Part shown: positions 6,575 to 14,403 of the stretch, piece after piece
Layout: the number at the start of each line of letters is the position of its first letter
Numbering within the stretch: position 1 is the first letter of the stretch
Made by a program: the position numbers and the translations under genes
The notes under the pieces: model-generated
Told to the model about the DNA's origin: nothing
The model's database searches: none
Seen by the model: the letters and a program-made list of their open reading frames with translations, nothing else
Assembly (NCBI GenBank): GCA_040274765.1
Contig: JBEMAY010000061.1
Location: 1 to 19,325 of the forward strand
Direction of reading: 5' to 3'
Source of the DNA: Psychrobacillus sp040274765
GTDB taxonomy: Bacteria > Bacillota > Bacilli > Bacillales_A > Planococcaceae
Length of the DNA stretch: 19,325 nucleotides

Positions 6575-7063
6575 TTAGTCTACTAGTTTTCTTTTGGAAA
6601 TTACTATACCGTCTGAGTCTGCATATAAATAATCTCCTGGATGCCAATCAGTCCCCAAGAAAAACAATGGTATATTCACTTCACCAGTTCCATCCTTTTT
6701 ACTCTTTAAAGGGTTGCTTCCGAGTGCTAAAATCCCAATATTTATATCGGCTAATTCCTTTGAATCTCTAAGACAGCCATTAATAATAATGCCTGCCAGG
6801 TTTCTATTCTCGGCAATACCAGCCAAGCGATCTCCTAGTAAGGCGCACTTTTTAGAGCCTCCACCGTCCACGACTAGAACGCTTCCCACTGGAATGTCTT
6901 CTAATGCTTGATTTATTAATATATTATCTTCAAAAACTTTAACAGTACAAATGGTACCAGAAAAGCTAGTTTTTTTACCGTAGGATTTAAATTCAGAACC
7001 TATGACTTGTATCTCGCTGGAAAATTCATCACATAAATCTGCTGTACTAAATGTCATTGTCAA
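6575..7063 (-). CDS. RraA-family protein / putative 4-hydroxy-4-methyl-2-oxoglutarate aldolase
   Basis: A 162-residue protein with the complete RraA fold pattern: DLCDEF near the N terminus, VVDGGGSKKCALLGDRLA (64-81), IIINGCLRDSKEL (92-104) and the C-terminal GDYLYADSDGIVIS. In E. coli, RraA inhibits RNase E; most Bacillales lack RNase E. Class II pyruvate aldolases of the same fold need an Arg-Asp pair followed by an acidic residue, and Arg99-Asp100-x-x-Glu103 is present here, whereas E. coli RraA has Arg-Gln. An aldolase or oxaloacetate decarboxylase activity is thus possible (inference). TTG 7063 is eight bases after AGGAGG; the internal ATG at 7057 would be 14 bases away. The gene has its own terminator and a candidate promoter, so it is probably monocistronic. 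Confidence 0.85.
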   Translation of the reverse strand: MTMTFSTADLCDEFSSEIQVIGSEFKSYGKKTSFSGTICTVKVFEDNILINQALEDIPVGSVLVVDGGGSKKCALLGDRLAGIAENRNLAGIIINGCLRDSKELADINIGILALGSNPLKSKKDGTGEVNIPLFFLGTDWHPGDYLYADSDGIVISKRKLVD

Positions 7064-7101
7064 TTATTTAACCTCCTGGTTTTAAAAAATATATTTCTAT
7101 C

Positions 7102-7130
7102 AATTTACTACTTATTTAAAACATTTGCAA
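7102..7130 (-). promoter_or_regulatory. Candidate sigma-A promoter of the RraA-family gene
   Basis: On the - strand TTGCAA (7130-7125) is followed after 17 bases by TAAATT (7107-7102). Each hexamer matches consensus at four positions and the spacing is ideal. It lies about 40 bases before the start codon, downstream of the rqcH terminator. In such AT-rich sequence the match is only suggestive. Confidence 0.4.
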
Positions 7131-7157
7131 AAATTTTAAAGGAATAGTTTTCAAGAC

Positions 7158-7192
7158 AAAAAAGCGACTGATAGAGTTATCCTACCAGTCAC
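7158..7192 (-). terminator. Intrinsic terminator of rqcH
   Basis: On the - strand an 11-bp stem with two G-T wobbles (7192-7182 with 7174-7164, core GACTG/CAGTC) and a seven-base loop is followed by six T residues (7163-7158). It starts within six bases of the rqcH stop codon. Confidence 0.85.
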
Positions 7193-7197
7193 CTTGT

Positions 7198-8889
7198 TTA
7201 TCTTTTCATCTGTCTAATTTTTTCTTCATCGGGTGTTACATACAAGGTAGTTTGTTCAAAGTAAATGACAAAGCCGGGCTTGGATCCGTTTGGCTTTTTT
7301 ACCTGCTTGATCACTGTATAGTCAACTGGCACCGAAGAAGATTCACGAGCTTTACTAAAATATGCTGCAAGGTTTGCTGCTTCTAATAGGGCAGTTTCGG
7401 ATGGGTTATCTGAATGTATAACTACATGTGATCCAGGGATATCCTTCGTATGTAGCCAAGTGTCCGATTTCTTCGCTAGCTTAAATGTCACATAATCATT
7501 TTGTTTATTGTTCTTACCGACTGAAATTTCTGTGCCGTCTGAGGCAATATACTTTTCAGGAGTTGGTTTTACCGGCTTTTTCTTCTTTTTCGAAGCTCGC
7601 ATTTTAAGTAAGCCTTGCTCCATTAATTCCTCTCGAATTTCTTCTATGTCAGTAGGAGATGCTTGCATGACTTGCTGTTGTAGGAGTTCGAAATAGGCAA
7701 TATCATTTTGGGTTATCTCTAGTTGTTGTTCGATCTTTAACAAAGCAGTTTTTGCTTTAGCGTAACGGTTGTAGTAACTTTGAGCGTTTTGGGTGGCTGT
7801 TTTTCTATTATTTAAAGGAATGACTACTGTTTCTTCATTTTCATCATAATAGTTAACTAATTCCACTTCAGACAGACCTTTATCAATTGCATAAGCATTT
7901 GCCATTAGTAATTCTCCGTATAATTGAAATGTATCTAGCTTTTCAGCCTGTTCGAAATCCTTTTTTAATTTTTTCATTTTTAACTTTAGCTTATTTAGTT
8001 CGTTTTGTAGCCATCGTTCTAAATCGCCAGCTTGCTGCTTCACTCGATCACGTTCAGCTTTGGCAAAATAAACACGGTCTAACAAGCTGCCTAAATTTTG
8101 TTCATCAAACTTTGTGCCATCTATATGATTTAAAGCATTAGGTGAGTAATAAGTTTTCCCGTTTGATTCTACGATTTGCTTAGAAGTACCACCTTGCATA
8201 AATTCGCTTATATAGGATTTATATATATCAAGCTTTTCAGTATTAGTAATTTCGTTCATGCGATACATCAATTCCTTCGCATGAAGCGGAGAAAACCCAG
8301 AAATCTTATCTACTATTTCTTTAGGGTCAGATGCGTTGGAAATCACGTTTTGTAATTCCTCGGAATATACTAGCGGGTTCAGCTTGTTCTGTGTAGGTGG
8401 TGCAATATAGGGCTGACCAGGCAAAATCGTTCGATAGCTATTCATCGAAGGCGATAAATGTTTAATGCTTTCTAGTATCAAGTTTCTGCTTGGGTCTACT
8501 AGTAACAGGTTACTATGACGGCCCATTATTTCCATATGAACCTCGCGAGTATTATCATCTCCAATTTCATTTTTACTAAGTATTTCTAGTATAATAATTC
8601 GGTCTGTTTCATGTTGGCGAACCGCGGTAATGATTCCGCCTTCTAGATGCTTGCGAAGCACCATACAAAACAGTGGTGGAGTGGCTGGGTTATCGATCGA
8701 TTCATGTGTAATTTGTATGCGAGAATAGGAAGGGTGTACAGAAAACAGTAGTTTAAAGTTTTTCCCTTGAGCTCGAATTTGCATAAGTATTTCTTGTGCG
8801 TTTGGTTGGTGTATTTTAGAAATACGACCTGTTACAATTTGTTGTAATTCAGTTTTCATTGAAATGGTAAATAATCCATCAAAAGCCAT
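7198..8889 (-). CDS. rqcH: RqcH, NFACT-family ribosome quality control protein
   Basis: A 563-residue homologue of B. subtilis RqcH (YloA) and of the FbpA/Rqc2/NEMF family. In B. subtilis it binds stalled 50S subunits and recruits tRNA-Ala to add C-terminal alanine tails that mark stalled peptides for degradation. The NFACT-N domain starts MAFDGLFTI and contains the conserved Asp96-Arg97 pair in HETDRIII, required for tRNA engagement in B. subtilis. A long charged coiled coil lies around 270-410. The NFACT-R domain at the C terminus has SDGTEISVGKNNKQND and DTWLHTKDIPGSHVVI. ATG 8889 is chosen over the frame opening at 8973: AGAGG lies seven bases upstream and the family begins MAFDG. It is transcribed alone, divergent from gmk, with its own terminator. 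Older annotation as a fibronectin-binding protein applies to the same family. Confidence 0.95.
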   Translation of the reverse strand: MAFDGLFTISMKTELQQIVTGRISKIHQPNAQEILMQIRAQGKNFKLLFSVHPSYSRIQITHESIDNPATPPLFCMVLRKHLEGGIITAVRQHETDRIIILEILSKNEIGDDNTREVHMEIMGRHSNLLLVDPSRNLILESIKHLSPSMNSYRTILPGQPYIAPPTQNKLNPLVYSEELQNVISNASDPKEIVDKISGFSPLHAKELMYRMNEITNTEKLDIYKSYISEFMQGGTSKQIVESNGKTYYSPNALNHIDGTKFDEQNLGSLLDRVYFAKAERDRVKQQAGDLERWLQNELNKLKLKMKKLKKDFEQAEKLDTFQLYGELLMANAYAIDKGLSEVELVNYYDENEETVVIPLNNRKTATQNAQSYYNRYAKAKTALLKIEQQLEITQNDIAYFELLQQQVMQASPTDIEEIREELMEQGLLKMRASKKKKKPVKPTPEKYIASDGTEISVGKNNKQNDYVTFKLAKKSDTWLHTKDIPGSHVVIHSDNPSETALLEAANLAAYFSKARESSSVPVDYTVIKQVKKPNGSKPGFVIYFEQTTLYVTPDEEKIRQMKR

Positions 8890-9262
8890 AATAATTCCTC
8901 TTTCAAAACAGTTTTTTGTATTCTTTTTAACGAAGCTAGATTTATAAAGAAACCAGAAATCAGTGATACTCATTTAACTTGGAGTATGTTACTTCCTACT
9001 CATATAAAGGGTTTATCCTATTCAATTTTCCGTTAAACTTTTTAGTATTTTCTCTAAACTTATGTTTTTGTTTAAGCTTCACATACTTAAGGCATATTTT
9101 CTTGCTCAATAAACATTTGTAAAATTGTTTATATAGCTAAAGTAACAAACAAGTCCTTGCTTTTCTTTTAATCTTATCATTTTATAGAGGACTTGTGTTA
9201 TAATCAGTAAAGTATGTATTAAAGTCAGTATTCGGAGATAGCATGTAATTGAAGGAGAAGTT
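8890..9262. other. Divergent intergenic region between rqcH and gmk
   Basis: These 373 bases are very AT-rich and hold no credible gene. They contain the gmk promoter and presumably the rqcH promoter, for which I see no convincing -35/-10 pair. Two inverted repeats occur: ATAAACA/TGTTTAT (9109-9115 and 9126-9132) and ACAAGTCC/GGACTTGT (9149-9156 and 9189-9196), the second ending at the gmk -10. Either could be an operator, but repeats this short arise by chance. In B. subtilis yicC-like yloC and remA stand just ahead of gmk; neither is present here. Confidence 0.6.
9196..9204 (+). promoter_or_regulatory. Extended -10 promoter of the gmk operon
   Basis: TGTTATAAT is a perfect extended -10 element (TG, one base, TATAAT). 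The -35 area at 17 bases (9176-9181, ATCATT) is poor, which an extended -10 can compensate for. Transcription would start near 9211, about 50 bases before the gmk start codon. It is the only clear promoter for the long operon that follows. Confidence 0.7.
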
Positions 9263-9883
9263 ATGCGAAGAGAAAAAGGGATATTAATCGTTTTATCAGG
9301 TCCATCCGGAGTGGGTAAAGGGACTGTAAGAAAAGAGTTGTTCTCGGAACCGGGAACGAATTATGAGTACTCTATATCCATGACTACAAGACTCCCGCGC
9401 GAGGGTGAAGTAGATGGTGTGGATTATTTTTTTAAAAAGAAGGAAGAGTTTGAAGCCTTAATCGAGCAAGGGAAATTGTTGGAGTATGCATCTTATGTAG
9501 GAAACTACTACGGAACTCCGATTGACTATGTAAATGAAACGTTAGACTCAGGTCGAGACGTTTTTTTAGAGATTGAAGTTCAAGGAGCTGCTTTAGTACG
9601 CGAAAAAGCACCAAATGCCTTATTTATTTTCCTTGCTCCTCCTAGTTTAAGTGAGCTCGAGCAACGATTGATAGGTAGAGGGACAGAGACAGAGGATGTC
9701 ATTAACTCCCGTATACTAGCTGCTAGGCAGGAACTAGAAATGATGCACTTATATGATTATGTAGTAGAAAATGATGAAGTTACAAAAGCTTGCTCGAAGA
9801 TTAATGCGATCGTAGCGGCAGAGCATTGCCGCCGTGAACGTGTGGAAAAAAGATATTTAGCCATGTTGGAAGGGGAATTTTAA
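9263..9883 (+). CDS. gmk: Guanylate kinase
   Basis: A 206-residue cytoplasmic enzyme that phosphorylates GMP to GDP with ATP, an essential step in making GTP and its derivatives. The P-loop GPSGVGKG lies at 13-20. The GMP-binding segment SISMTTRLPREGEVDGVDYFF (37-57) and EIEVQGA (103-109) are typical, as is GRGTETEDVINSR in the lid region (138-150). Length is normal for the family. AAGGAG sits five bases before the ATG. It opens the operon and its stop lies one base before the rpoZ start. In Firmicutes Gmk is a known target of (p)ppGpp inhibition. Confidence 0.97.
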   Translation: MRREKGILIVLSGPSGVGKGTVRKELFSEPGTNYEYSISMTTRLPREGEVDGVDYFFKKKEEFEALIEQGKLLEYASYVGNYYGTPIDYVNETLDSGRDVFLEIEVQGAALVREKAPNALFIFLAPPSLSELEQRLIGRGTETEDVINSRILAARQELEMMHLYDYVVENDEVTKACSKINAIVAAEHCRRERVEKRYLAMLEGEF

Positions 9884-9884
9884 A

Positions 9885-10109
9885 ATGTTATATCCATCAG
9901 TAGATTCATTAAAAAACCAAATCGATTCAAAATATTCGTTAGTGAGTGTTGCTTCTAAAAGAGCACGCCAGTTACAAGAAGAAGGCGGAGAGCGTCTAGG
10001 TATATACGTTTCAGCGAAGCAAGTTGGGAAAGCGCTTGAGGAAGTAGCTGCTGGAGAGCTTAAAATCGAATCCACTAACGAAAATGCTGTATACGAGGAT
10101 GAAGTATAA
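9885..10109 (+). CDS. rpoZ: RNA polymerase omega subunit
   Basis: A 74-residue protein of the RpoZ family. It begins MLYPSVDSLKNQIDSKYSLV and has the conserved block VASKRARQLQEEG (about 22-34) that packs against the beta' subunit to aid its folding and assembly, then an acidic tail. Length is close to B. subtilis RpoZ (YloH). The ATG starts one base after the gmk stop, with GGAAGGGG nine bases upstream inside gmk, so translation is likely coupled. The gmk-rpoZ order is conserved in most bacteria. Confidence 0.95.
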   Translation: MLYPSVDSLKNQIDSKYSLVSVASKRARQLQEEGGERLGIYVSAKQVGKALEEVAAGELKIESTNENAVYEDEV

Positions 10110-10115
10110 GTAACT

Positions 10116-10210
10116 CTATTTAGCTTGCGTTAGACATCGGCTAAAGTAATAGTTGAATGCCTCGACGGATACCTTAGGAGTAAACGCCAAGGCGAATCGG
10201 ATGAAAAGAC
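10116..10210 (+). promoter_or_regulatory. Structured leader of unknown type upstream of coaBC
   Basis: After rpoZ the operon opens into a 160-base gap. This part is about 46% G+C, richer than its surroundings. TTTAGC (10119-10124) can pair with GCTAAA (10140-10145), extended by CTA/TAG across a bulge; a second segment (about 10158-10200) contains CCTTAGG and the palindrome CGCCAAGGCG. It ends at a strong hairpin directly before the coaBC ribosome binding site, which is the layout of an attenuation-type cis-regulatory RNA. I do not recognise it as a known riboswitch. A dispersed intergenic repeat is an equally possible explanation. Confidence 0.4.
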
Positions 10211-10252
10211 ACCTCCCAAAGAATGTATCTGTTCTTTGGGAGGTTGTTGTTT
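10211..10252 (+). terminator. Terminator or attenuator hairpin before coaBC
   Basis: A perfect 13-bp inverted repeat (ACCTCCCAAAGAA at 10211-10223 and its complement at 10232-10244) with an eight-base loop is followed by the T-rich but interrupted TGTTGTTT. It ends about 10 bases before the coaBC ribosome binding site. Since coaBC and seven further genes lie downstream without another obvious strong promoter, complete termination is unlikely; partial termination or regulated read-through fits better. The 3' arm includes GGGAGG but the true ribosome binding site (10254-10261) lies outside. Confidence 0.7.
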
Positions 10253-10269
10253 AGAGAGGGGATTTAATA

Positions 10270-11478
10270 ATGATAACTTCTAAAAAAATTCTTGTTTGTG
10301 TGACAGGTGGGATTGCAGTTTATAAAGCAGTTGCGCTAGTAAGTAAGCTAACGCAAGCTGGCGCAGAAGTGAAGGTAATGATGACACCATCCGCTATGGA
10401 ATTTGTGACACCATTAAGCTTTCAAGCGATGTCAAGAAATGATGTCTACTTTGACACGTTTGATGAAAAGGATTCCCATGTAATCGCACACATAGATTTA
10501 GCAGATTGGGCAGATTTGGTGCTCGTTGCTCCCGCTACAGCTAATACTATTGCCAAGCTTGCGAATGGGATAGCCGATAATATGGTTGCAACTACTCTTT
10601 TGGCAACAACAGCAGACGTTTGGATTGCGCCTGCTATGAATGTACATATGTACGACCATCCAGCAGTTAAACGAAATATTGAACAGCTTTCAAAAGACGG
10701 ATATTCATTTATCGAGCCCTCTGAAGGCTTTTTAGCATGTGGTTACGTTGGAAAAGGACGATTGGAAGAACCAGAAAAAATTGTCCAGCTTATAGAAAAT
10801 CATTTTTCTCCAAAAGATTTGCCTCTCAAAGGGAAAAAGGTAGTCGTAACCGCAGGTCCTACAAGAGAAAAGCTAGATCCTGTTCGATTTTTAACTAATT
10901 TTTCAAGCGGTAAAATGGGATATGCTATGGCAGAGGCTGCATCTAAACTTGGTGCAGAGACTGTTCTCATTTCAGGGCCGGTTGCAATAGAAGCTCCTCA
11001 AAATGTAAAGCTAGTGAACGTTGAAAGCACTGAGGACATGTTTCTTGCAGTACTTGATCATTTTGATACAGCCTCTATAGTAGTGAAGACAGCAGCAGTA
11101 GCTGATTACAAGGCGAAAGAAATACACCCCCAAAAGATGAAGAAAAAAGAGGGGGAGGTTACAATTGCTCTGGAAAAAACTACAGATATATTATCAGAGT
11201 TGGGAAAACGGAAAACCAGTCAAATTCTAGTAGGTTTTGCAGCTGAAACAAATGATGTAGTACACTACGCAAAAGGTAAGTTACAAAAGAAAAATGCAGA
11301 TTATATAATTGCTAATGATGTAACAGAAGTGGGTTCAGGATTCGGCACAGAAACGAATGCCGTAACACTTGTAGGGAAAAATGATGTTGATATTCACTTT
11401 CCACAAACCAGTAAGAAGGAGCTTGCCCTTCAGTTATTCCGCAAAATCATCGAGCTAGAGAAAGATGAGGCCCTATGA
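10270..11478 (+). CDS. coaBC: Bifunctional phosphopantothenoylcysteine decarboxylase / phosphopantothenate-cysteine ligase
   Basis: A 402-residue fusion enzyme carrying out two consecutive steps of coenzyme A synthesis. The N-terminal flavoprotein CoaC (about 1-180) adds FMN-binding VTGGIAVYKA (11-20), active-site His74 in VIAHIDLADWAD, PAMN (121-124) and the catalytic Cys157 in FLACGYVGKGR. The C-terminal CoaB (about 185-400) has VVVTAGPTREKLDPVRF, NFSSGKMGYAM (210-220), KTAAVADYK (273-281) and the lysine-rich loop near 289-293 used in CTP-dependent ligation. GAGAGGGG lies eight bases before the ATG. Its stop overlaps priA by four bases. A hairpin just upstream suggests transcription may be attenuated here. 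Confidence 0.97.
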   Translation: MITSKKILVCVTGGIAVYKAVALVSKLTQAGAEVKVMMTPSAMEFVTPLSFQAMSRNDVYFDTFDEKDSHVIAHIDLADWADLVLVAPATANTIAKLANGIADNMVATTLLATTADVWIAPAMNVHMYDHPAVKRNIEQLSKDGYSFIEPSEGFLACGYVGKGRLEEPEKIVQLIENHFSPKDLPLKGKKVVVTAGPTREKLDPVRFLTNFSSGKMGYAMAEAASKLGAETVLISGPVAIEAPQNVKLVNVESTEDMFLAVLDHFDTASIVVKTAAVADYKAKEIHPQKMKKKEGEVTIALEKTTDILSELGKRKTSQILVGFAAETNDVVHYAKGKLQKKNADYIIANDVTEVGSGFGTETNAVTLVGKNDVDIHFPQTSKKELALQLFRKIIELEKDEAL

Positions 11479-13886
11479 TCGTAGAGGTTATTGTTGATGT
11501 AGCTGCATATCCAATTGACCGACCGTTTGATTATATTGTACCTGAACATTTGGAAGGTTTAGTAGAACGAGGTAGCCGGGTGCACGTTCCTTTTGGTAAT
11601 CGAAAAGTACAAGGATTTATTACCAATATTAAAGGAGAAACAGATATAGATCGAACAAAGCTAAAGGAAGTTCTTTCTATTATAGATGTTGAGCCAGTCA
11701 TTACAGAGGAATTACTGGAGTTGTCTAAATGGATGACAAAGAAAACGCTCTGCTATGAAATTGATGCGCTTCAAGTTATGCTTCCAGCTGCGTTACGAGC
11801 ATCCTATAAAAAAAATATTAAAATAGTTGACTCTACCCAATTAGAAGAAGAGATACTAGCACTTTATGGAAAGAAAGAAATTCTTCCTTATGAAGCGTTT
11901 GAAAAAGCAGGAATGCTACGTTTGATGAAGAAGCATTTAACAGACGGCAGTCTATTGCTTGAAAATATTATTAAGCAACAAACACGAGTTAAAACAATCA
12001 CTAAATATATGCTAGTGGACGATAAGGAATTTATTGTAGAACAATTAAATAAACTGACCAAACAAGCAATAAAACAAAAAGAGTTGATTGAGTGGCTTCT
12101 AGCTCAAGAAAAAAATTCTTTTACTATGCAAGAAATGATTCAAAGTGCAGCTGTTAGTAATGCCACTGTCCATGCTCTTATCAATAAGAAAATATTAGTA
12201 AAAGAGCAAGAAGAGGTGTATCGAGAAATTACCTCGCTCGACTATCAAGACCATGATAATCGTGTACAGTTAACTAATGAACAAGAAGTTGCATTATCTG
12301 AGATTACGAATGCTCAAAATAATGGAGATCCAACTACTTTTTTATTACATGGTATTACAGGCAGTGGTAAAACAGAAATCTATCTTCACGCAATAGAAAA
12401 ATCTATAGCAGAAGGAAAGCAAGCAATCATGCTGGTGCCGGAGATTTCGTTGACACCCCAAATGACAAGACGTTTCAAGCTACGCTTTGGTGATCAGGTA
12501 GCTGTAATGCATAGCGGTTTATCCACAGGAGAGAAGTTTGATGAATGGCGTAAAATTTGGCGTGGAGAAGTTATGGTTGTGGTCGGAGCTCGATCAGCAG
12601 TTTTTGCTCCATTTAAGGATTTAGGTGTCATTATTTTAGATGAGGAACATGAATCCTCCTATAAGCAAGAGGATACACCGCGCTACCATGCAAGAGATGT
12701 TGCTATTTGGAGAAGTGGGTACCATGGATGCCCAGTTATTCTAGGTAGTGCCACACCATCTCTCGAATCCTTTGCACGTGCATCAAAAGGAGTTTACAAC
12801 TTGCTATCACTGACTATGAGGGCAAAAGAGCAAGCTTTGCCAACGGTTAATATAGTGGATATGCGTGCGGAGCTAAAAAATGGGAACCGTTCTATGTTCA
12901 GTGTTCCCTTAGCAGATGCCATTCGAGAAAAACTAGAAAAGAAAGAACAAATTGTGCTCTTTTTAAATAAGAGAGGTTTCTCTTCCTTTGTTCTTTGTAG
13001 AGATTGTGGAACAGTTGTAGAATGTGACCAGTGTGATATTTCTTTAACGTATCACCGAGAAGGAGAACGCTTAAAGTGTCATTATTGCGGACATGAGGAG
13101 CCAGTACCTCATCAGTGTCCGGAATGTCAGAGTGAACACATACGTTTTTTTGGGACAGGTACACAAAAGGTAGAAGAGGAAATTACAAAATTATTTCCAT
13201 ACGCCAGAGTTTTACGAATGGATGTTGATACGACAAGAACAAAGGGATCACATGAGCGTATCCTGAAACAGTTTGGAGACGGCGGCGCAGACATTTTATT
13301 AGGAACACAAATGATAGCAAAAGGACTGGACTTCCCTAATATCACTTTAGTAGGTGTTTTGAATGCTGATACAACCCTCCATCTTGCAGACTTTAGAGCT
13401 GCTGAAAAAACATTTCAGCTAATGACACAGGTAAGTGGTCGAGCAGGACGACATGATAAGGAAGGTATTGTATTCATCCAAACGTATACCCCAGAGCACT
13501 ATGCGATAGAGTACTCTAAGGACCAATTGTACGAGCCCTTCTACCATAATGAAATGATTATGCGTAAGCAATATGAATATCCACCATTCTATTACGTGAC
13601 ATTAGTGCAAGTTACGCATGAAAATGTTCTTCTTGCAGCTGAATATGCGAAGCTTGCTACCGATTGGTTACGAGGTAATCTATCGAGCACGAGTATGGTA
13701 ATAGGGCCGACAGCGAGTGCAATTAGCAAGATACAAAATAGATATCGTTATCAATGTTTGATAAAATACAAACATGAACCACTATTAATTGAAAAACTAC
13801 AGCAACTGATTAAAATTTACCGTACGGAGTGGATAAAAAAAGGAGTCATACTTACAGTCGACTTAGATCCATCCACTATTTTATAG
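11475..13886 (+). CDS. priA: Primosomal protein N' (replication restart helicase PriA)
   Basis: An 803-residue superfamily 2 helicase that recognises stalled forks and D-loops, then loads the replicative helicase via DnaD/DnaB in Firmicutes. The N-terminal DNA-binding domain begins VDVAAYPIDRPFDYIVPE. The helicase core has Walker A GITGSGKT (293-300), DEEH (389-392) and LGSATPSLES (423-432). Inserted in it is the zinc module with eight cysteines at 508, 511, 517, 520, 535, 538, 548 and 551. The C-terminal helicase half includes GTQMIAKGLDFPN and SGRAGR. Length is like B. subtilis PriA. ATGA joins it to coaBC, so the two are translationally coupled. Confidence 0.97.
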   Translation: MIVEVIVDVAAYPIDRPFDYIVPEHLEGLVERGSRVHVPFGNRKVQGFITNIKGETDIDRTKLKEVLSIIDVEPVITEELLELSKWMTKKTLCYEIDALQVMLPAALRASYKKNIKIVDSTQLEEEILALYGKKEILPYEAFEKAGMLRLMKKHLTDGSLLLENIIKQQTRVKTITKYMLVDDKEFIVEQLNKLTKQAIKQKELIEWLLAQEKNSFTMQEMIQSAAVSNATVHALINKKILVKEQEEVYREITSLDYQDHDNRVQLTNEQEVALSEITNAQNNGDPTTFLLHGITGSGKTEIYLHAIEKSIAEGKQAIMLVPEISLTPQMTRRFKLRFGDQVAVMHSGLSTGEKFDEWRKIWRGEVMVVVGARSAVFAPFKDLGVIILDEEHESSYKQEDTPRYHARDVAIWRSGYHGCPVILGSATPSLESFARASKGVYNLLSLTMRAKEQALPTVNIVDMRAELKNGNRSMFSVPLADAIREKLEKKEQIVLFLNKRGFSSFVLCRDCGTVVECDQCDISLTYHREGERLKCHYCGHEEPVPHQCPECQSEHIRFFGTGTQKVEEEITKLFPYARVLRMDVDTTRTKGSHERILKQFGDGGADILLGTQMIAKGLDFPNITLVGVLNADTTLHLADFRAAEKTFQLMTQVSGRAGRHDKEGIVFIQTYTPEHYAIEYSKDQLYEPFYHNEMIMRKQYEYPPFYYVTLVQVTHENVLLAAEYAKLATDWLRGNLSSTSMVIGPTASAISKIQNRYRYQCLIKYKHEPLLIEKLQQLIKIYRTEWIKKGVILTVDLDPSTIL

Positions 13887-13911
13887 GCTGTTTGAAAAGA
13901 GGAATTTAGAA

Positions 13912-14403
13912 ATGGCAATTCGATCAATCGTTACACACCCTAATGAAGTATTAACCCAAAAATGTAAGGAAGTTCACGTATTTGATGAGCAACTTGGTAA
14001 GCTACTAGACGATATGTATGACACAATGATTGCGTCAGATGGTATCGGTCTTGCTGCGCCCCAGGTGGGAGAAGCCATCCAAGTGGCGATTGTAGACTTA
14101 GGAGAAGGTCAAGAGGTAATTGAAATGATTAATCCTGAAGTAGTCGAAATAGGCGGATCAGAAGTGGAAGTAGAAGGATGCCTAAGTTTTCCTGACATTT
14201 ATGGAGAGGTAGAGCGTCCATTTTATGTGAAAGTAGAGGCTCAAGATCGTGATGGCTCTTTATATGAGTTAGAGGCAGAGGACTATGAAGCAAGAGCAAT
14301 TTTACATGAAATTGATCATTTACAAGGTATTTTATTTACCTCTAAAATAATTCGTTATGTGGATTTGGAAGAGTTGGAGAATGAACAGGAGGATGAGCTA
14401 TGA
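13912..14403 (+). CDS. def: Peptide deformylase, type 1
   Basis: A 163-residue metalloenzyme that removes the formyl group from N-formylmethionine of new proteins. All three family motifs are present: GIGLAAPQVG (44-53), EGCLSFP with metal ligand Cys90, and HEIDHLQG with His132, Glu133 and His136. The length and the absence of the type-2 insertions indicate type 1, like B. subtilis Def. AAGAGGAA lies seven bases before the ATG. It starts 25 bases after priA and overlaps fmt by four bases. The pairing with fmt is functional: Fmt adds the formyl group that Def removes. Confidence 0.96.
   Translation: MAIRSIVTHPNEVLTQKCKEVHVFDEQLGKLLDDMYDTMIASDGIGLAAPQVGEAIQVAIVDLGEGQEVIEMINPEVVEIGGSEVEVEGCLSFPDIYGEVERPFYVKVEAQDRDGSLYELEAEDYEARAILHEIDHLQGILFTSKIIRYVDLEELENEQEDEL

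Noticed and set aside
8890..8973. N-terminal extension of rqcH up to 8973
   Set aside because: The extra 28 residues are unlike the family, which begins MAFDG, and the internal ATG has a good ribosome binding site.
9149..9196. An 8-bp inverted repeat ACAAGTCC/GGACTTGT overlapping the gmk promoter
   Set aside because: The arms are 32 bases apart, and an 8-bp match is expected about once by chance in a region this size. It is kept only as a note in the intergenic entry.
10116..10210. A tRNA, T-box or common riboswitch in the coaBC leader
   Set aside because: There is no cloverleaf, no T-box AGGGTGG-type motif, and none of the conserved cores of TPP, SAM, FMN, glycine, purine or lysine riboswitches that I could recognise.
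10153..10254. A small open frame (TTG start, about 33 residues) running through the leader and hairpin before coaBC
   Set aside because: It has no ribosome binding site and no run of regulatory codons as in a leader peptide. The length is within chance expectation.
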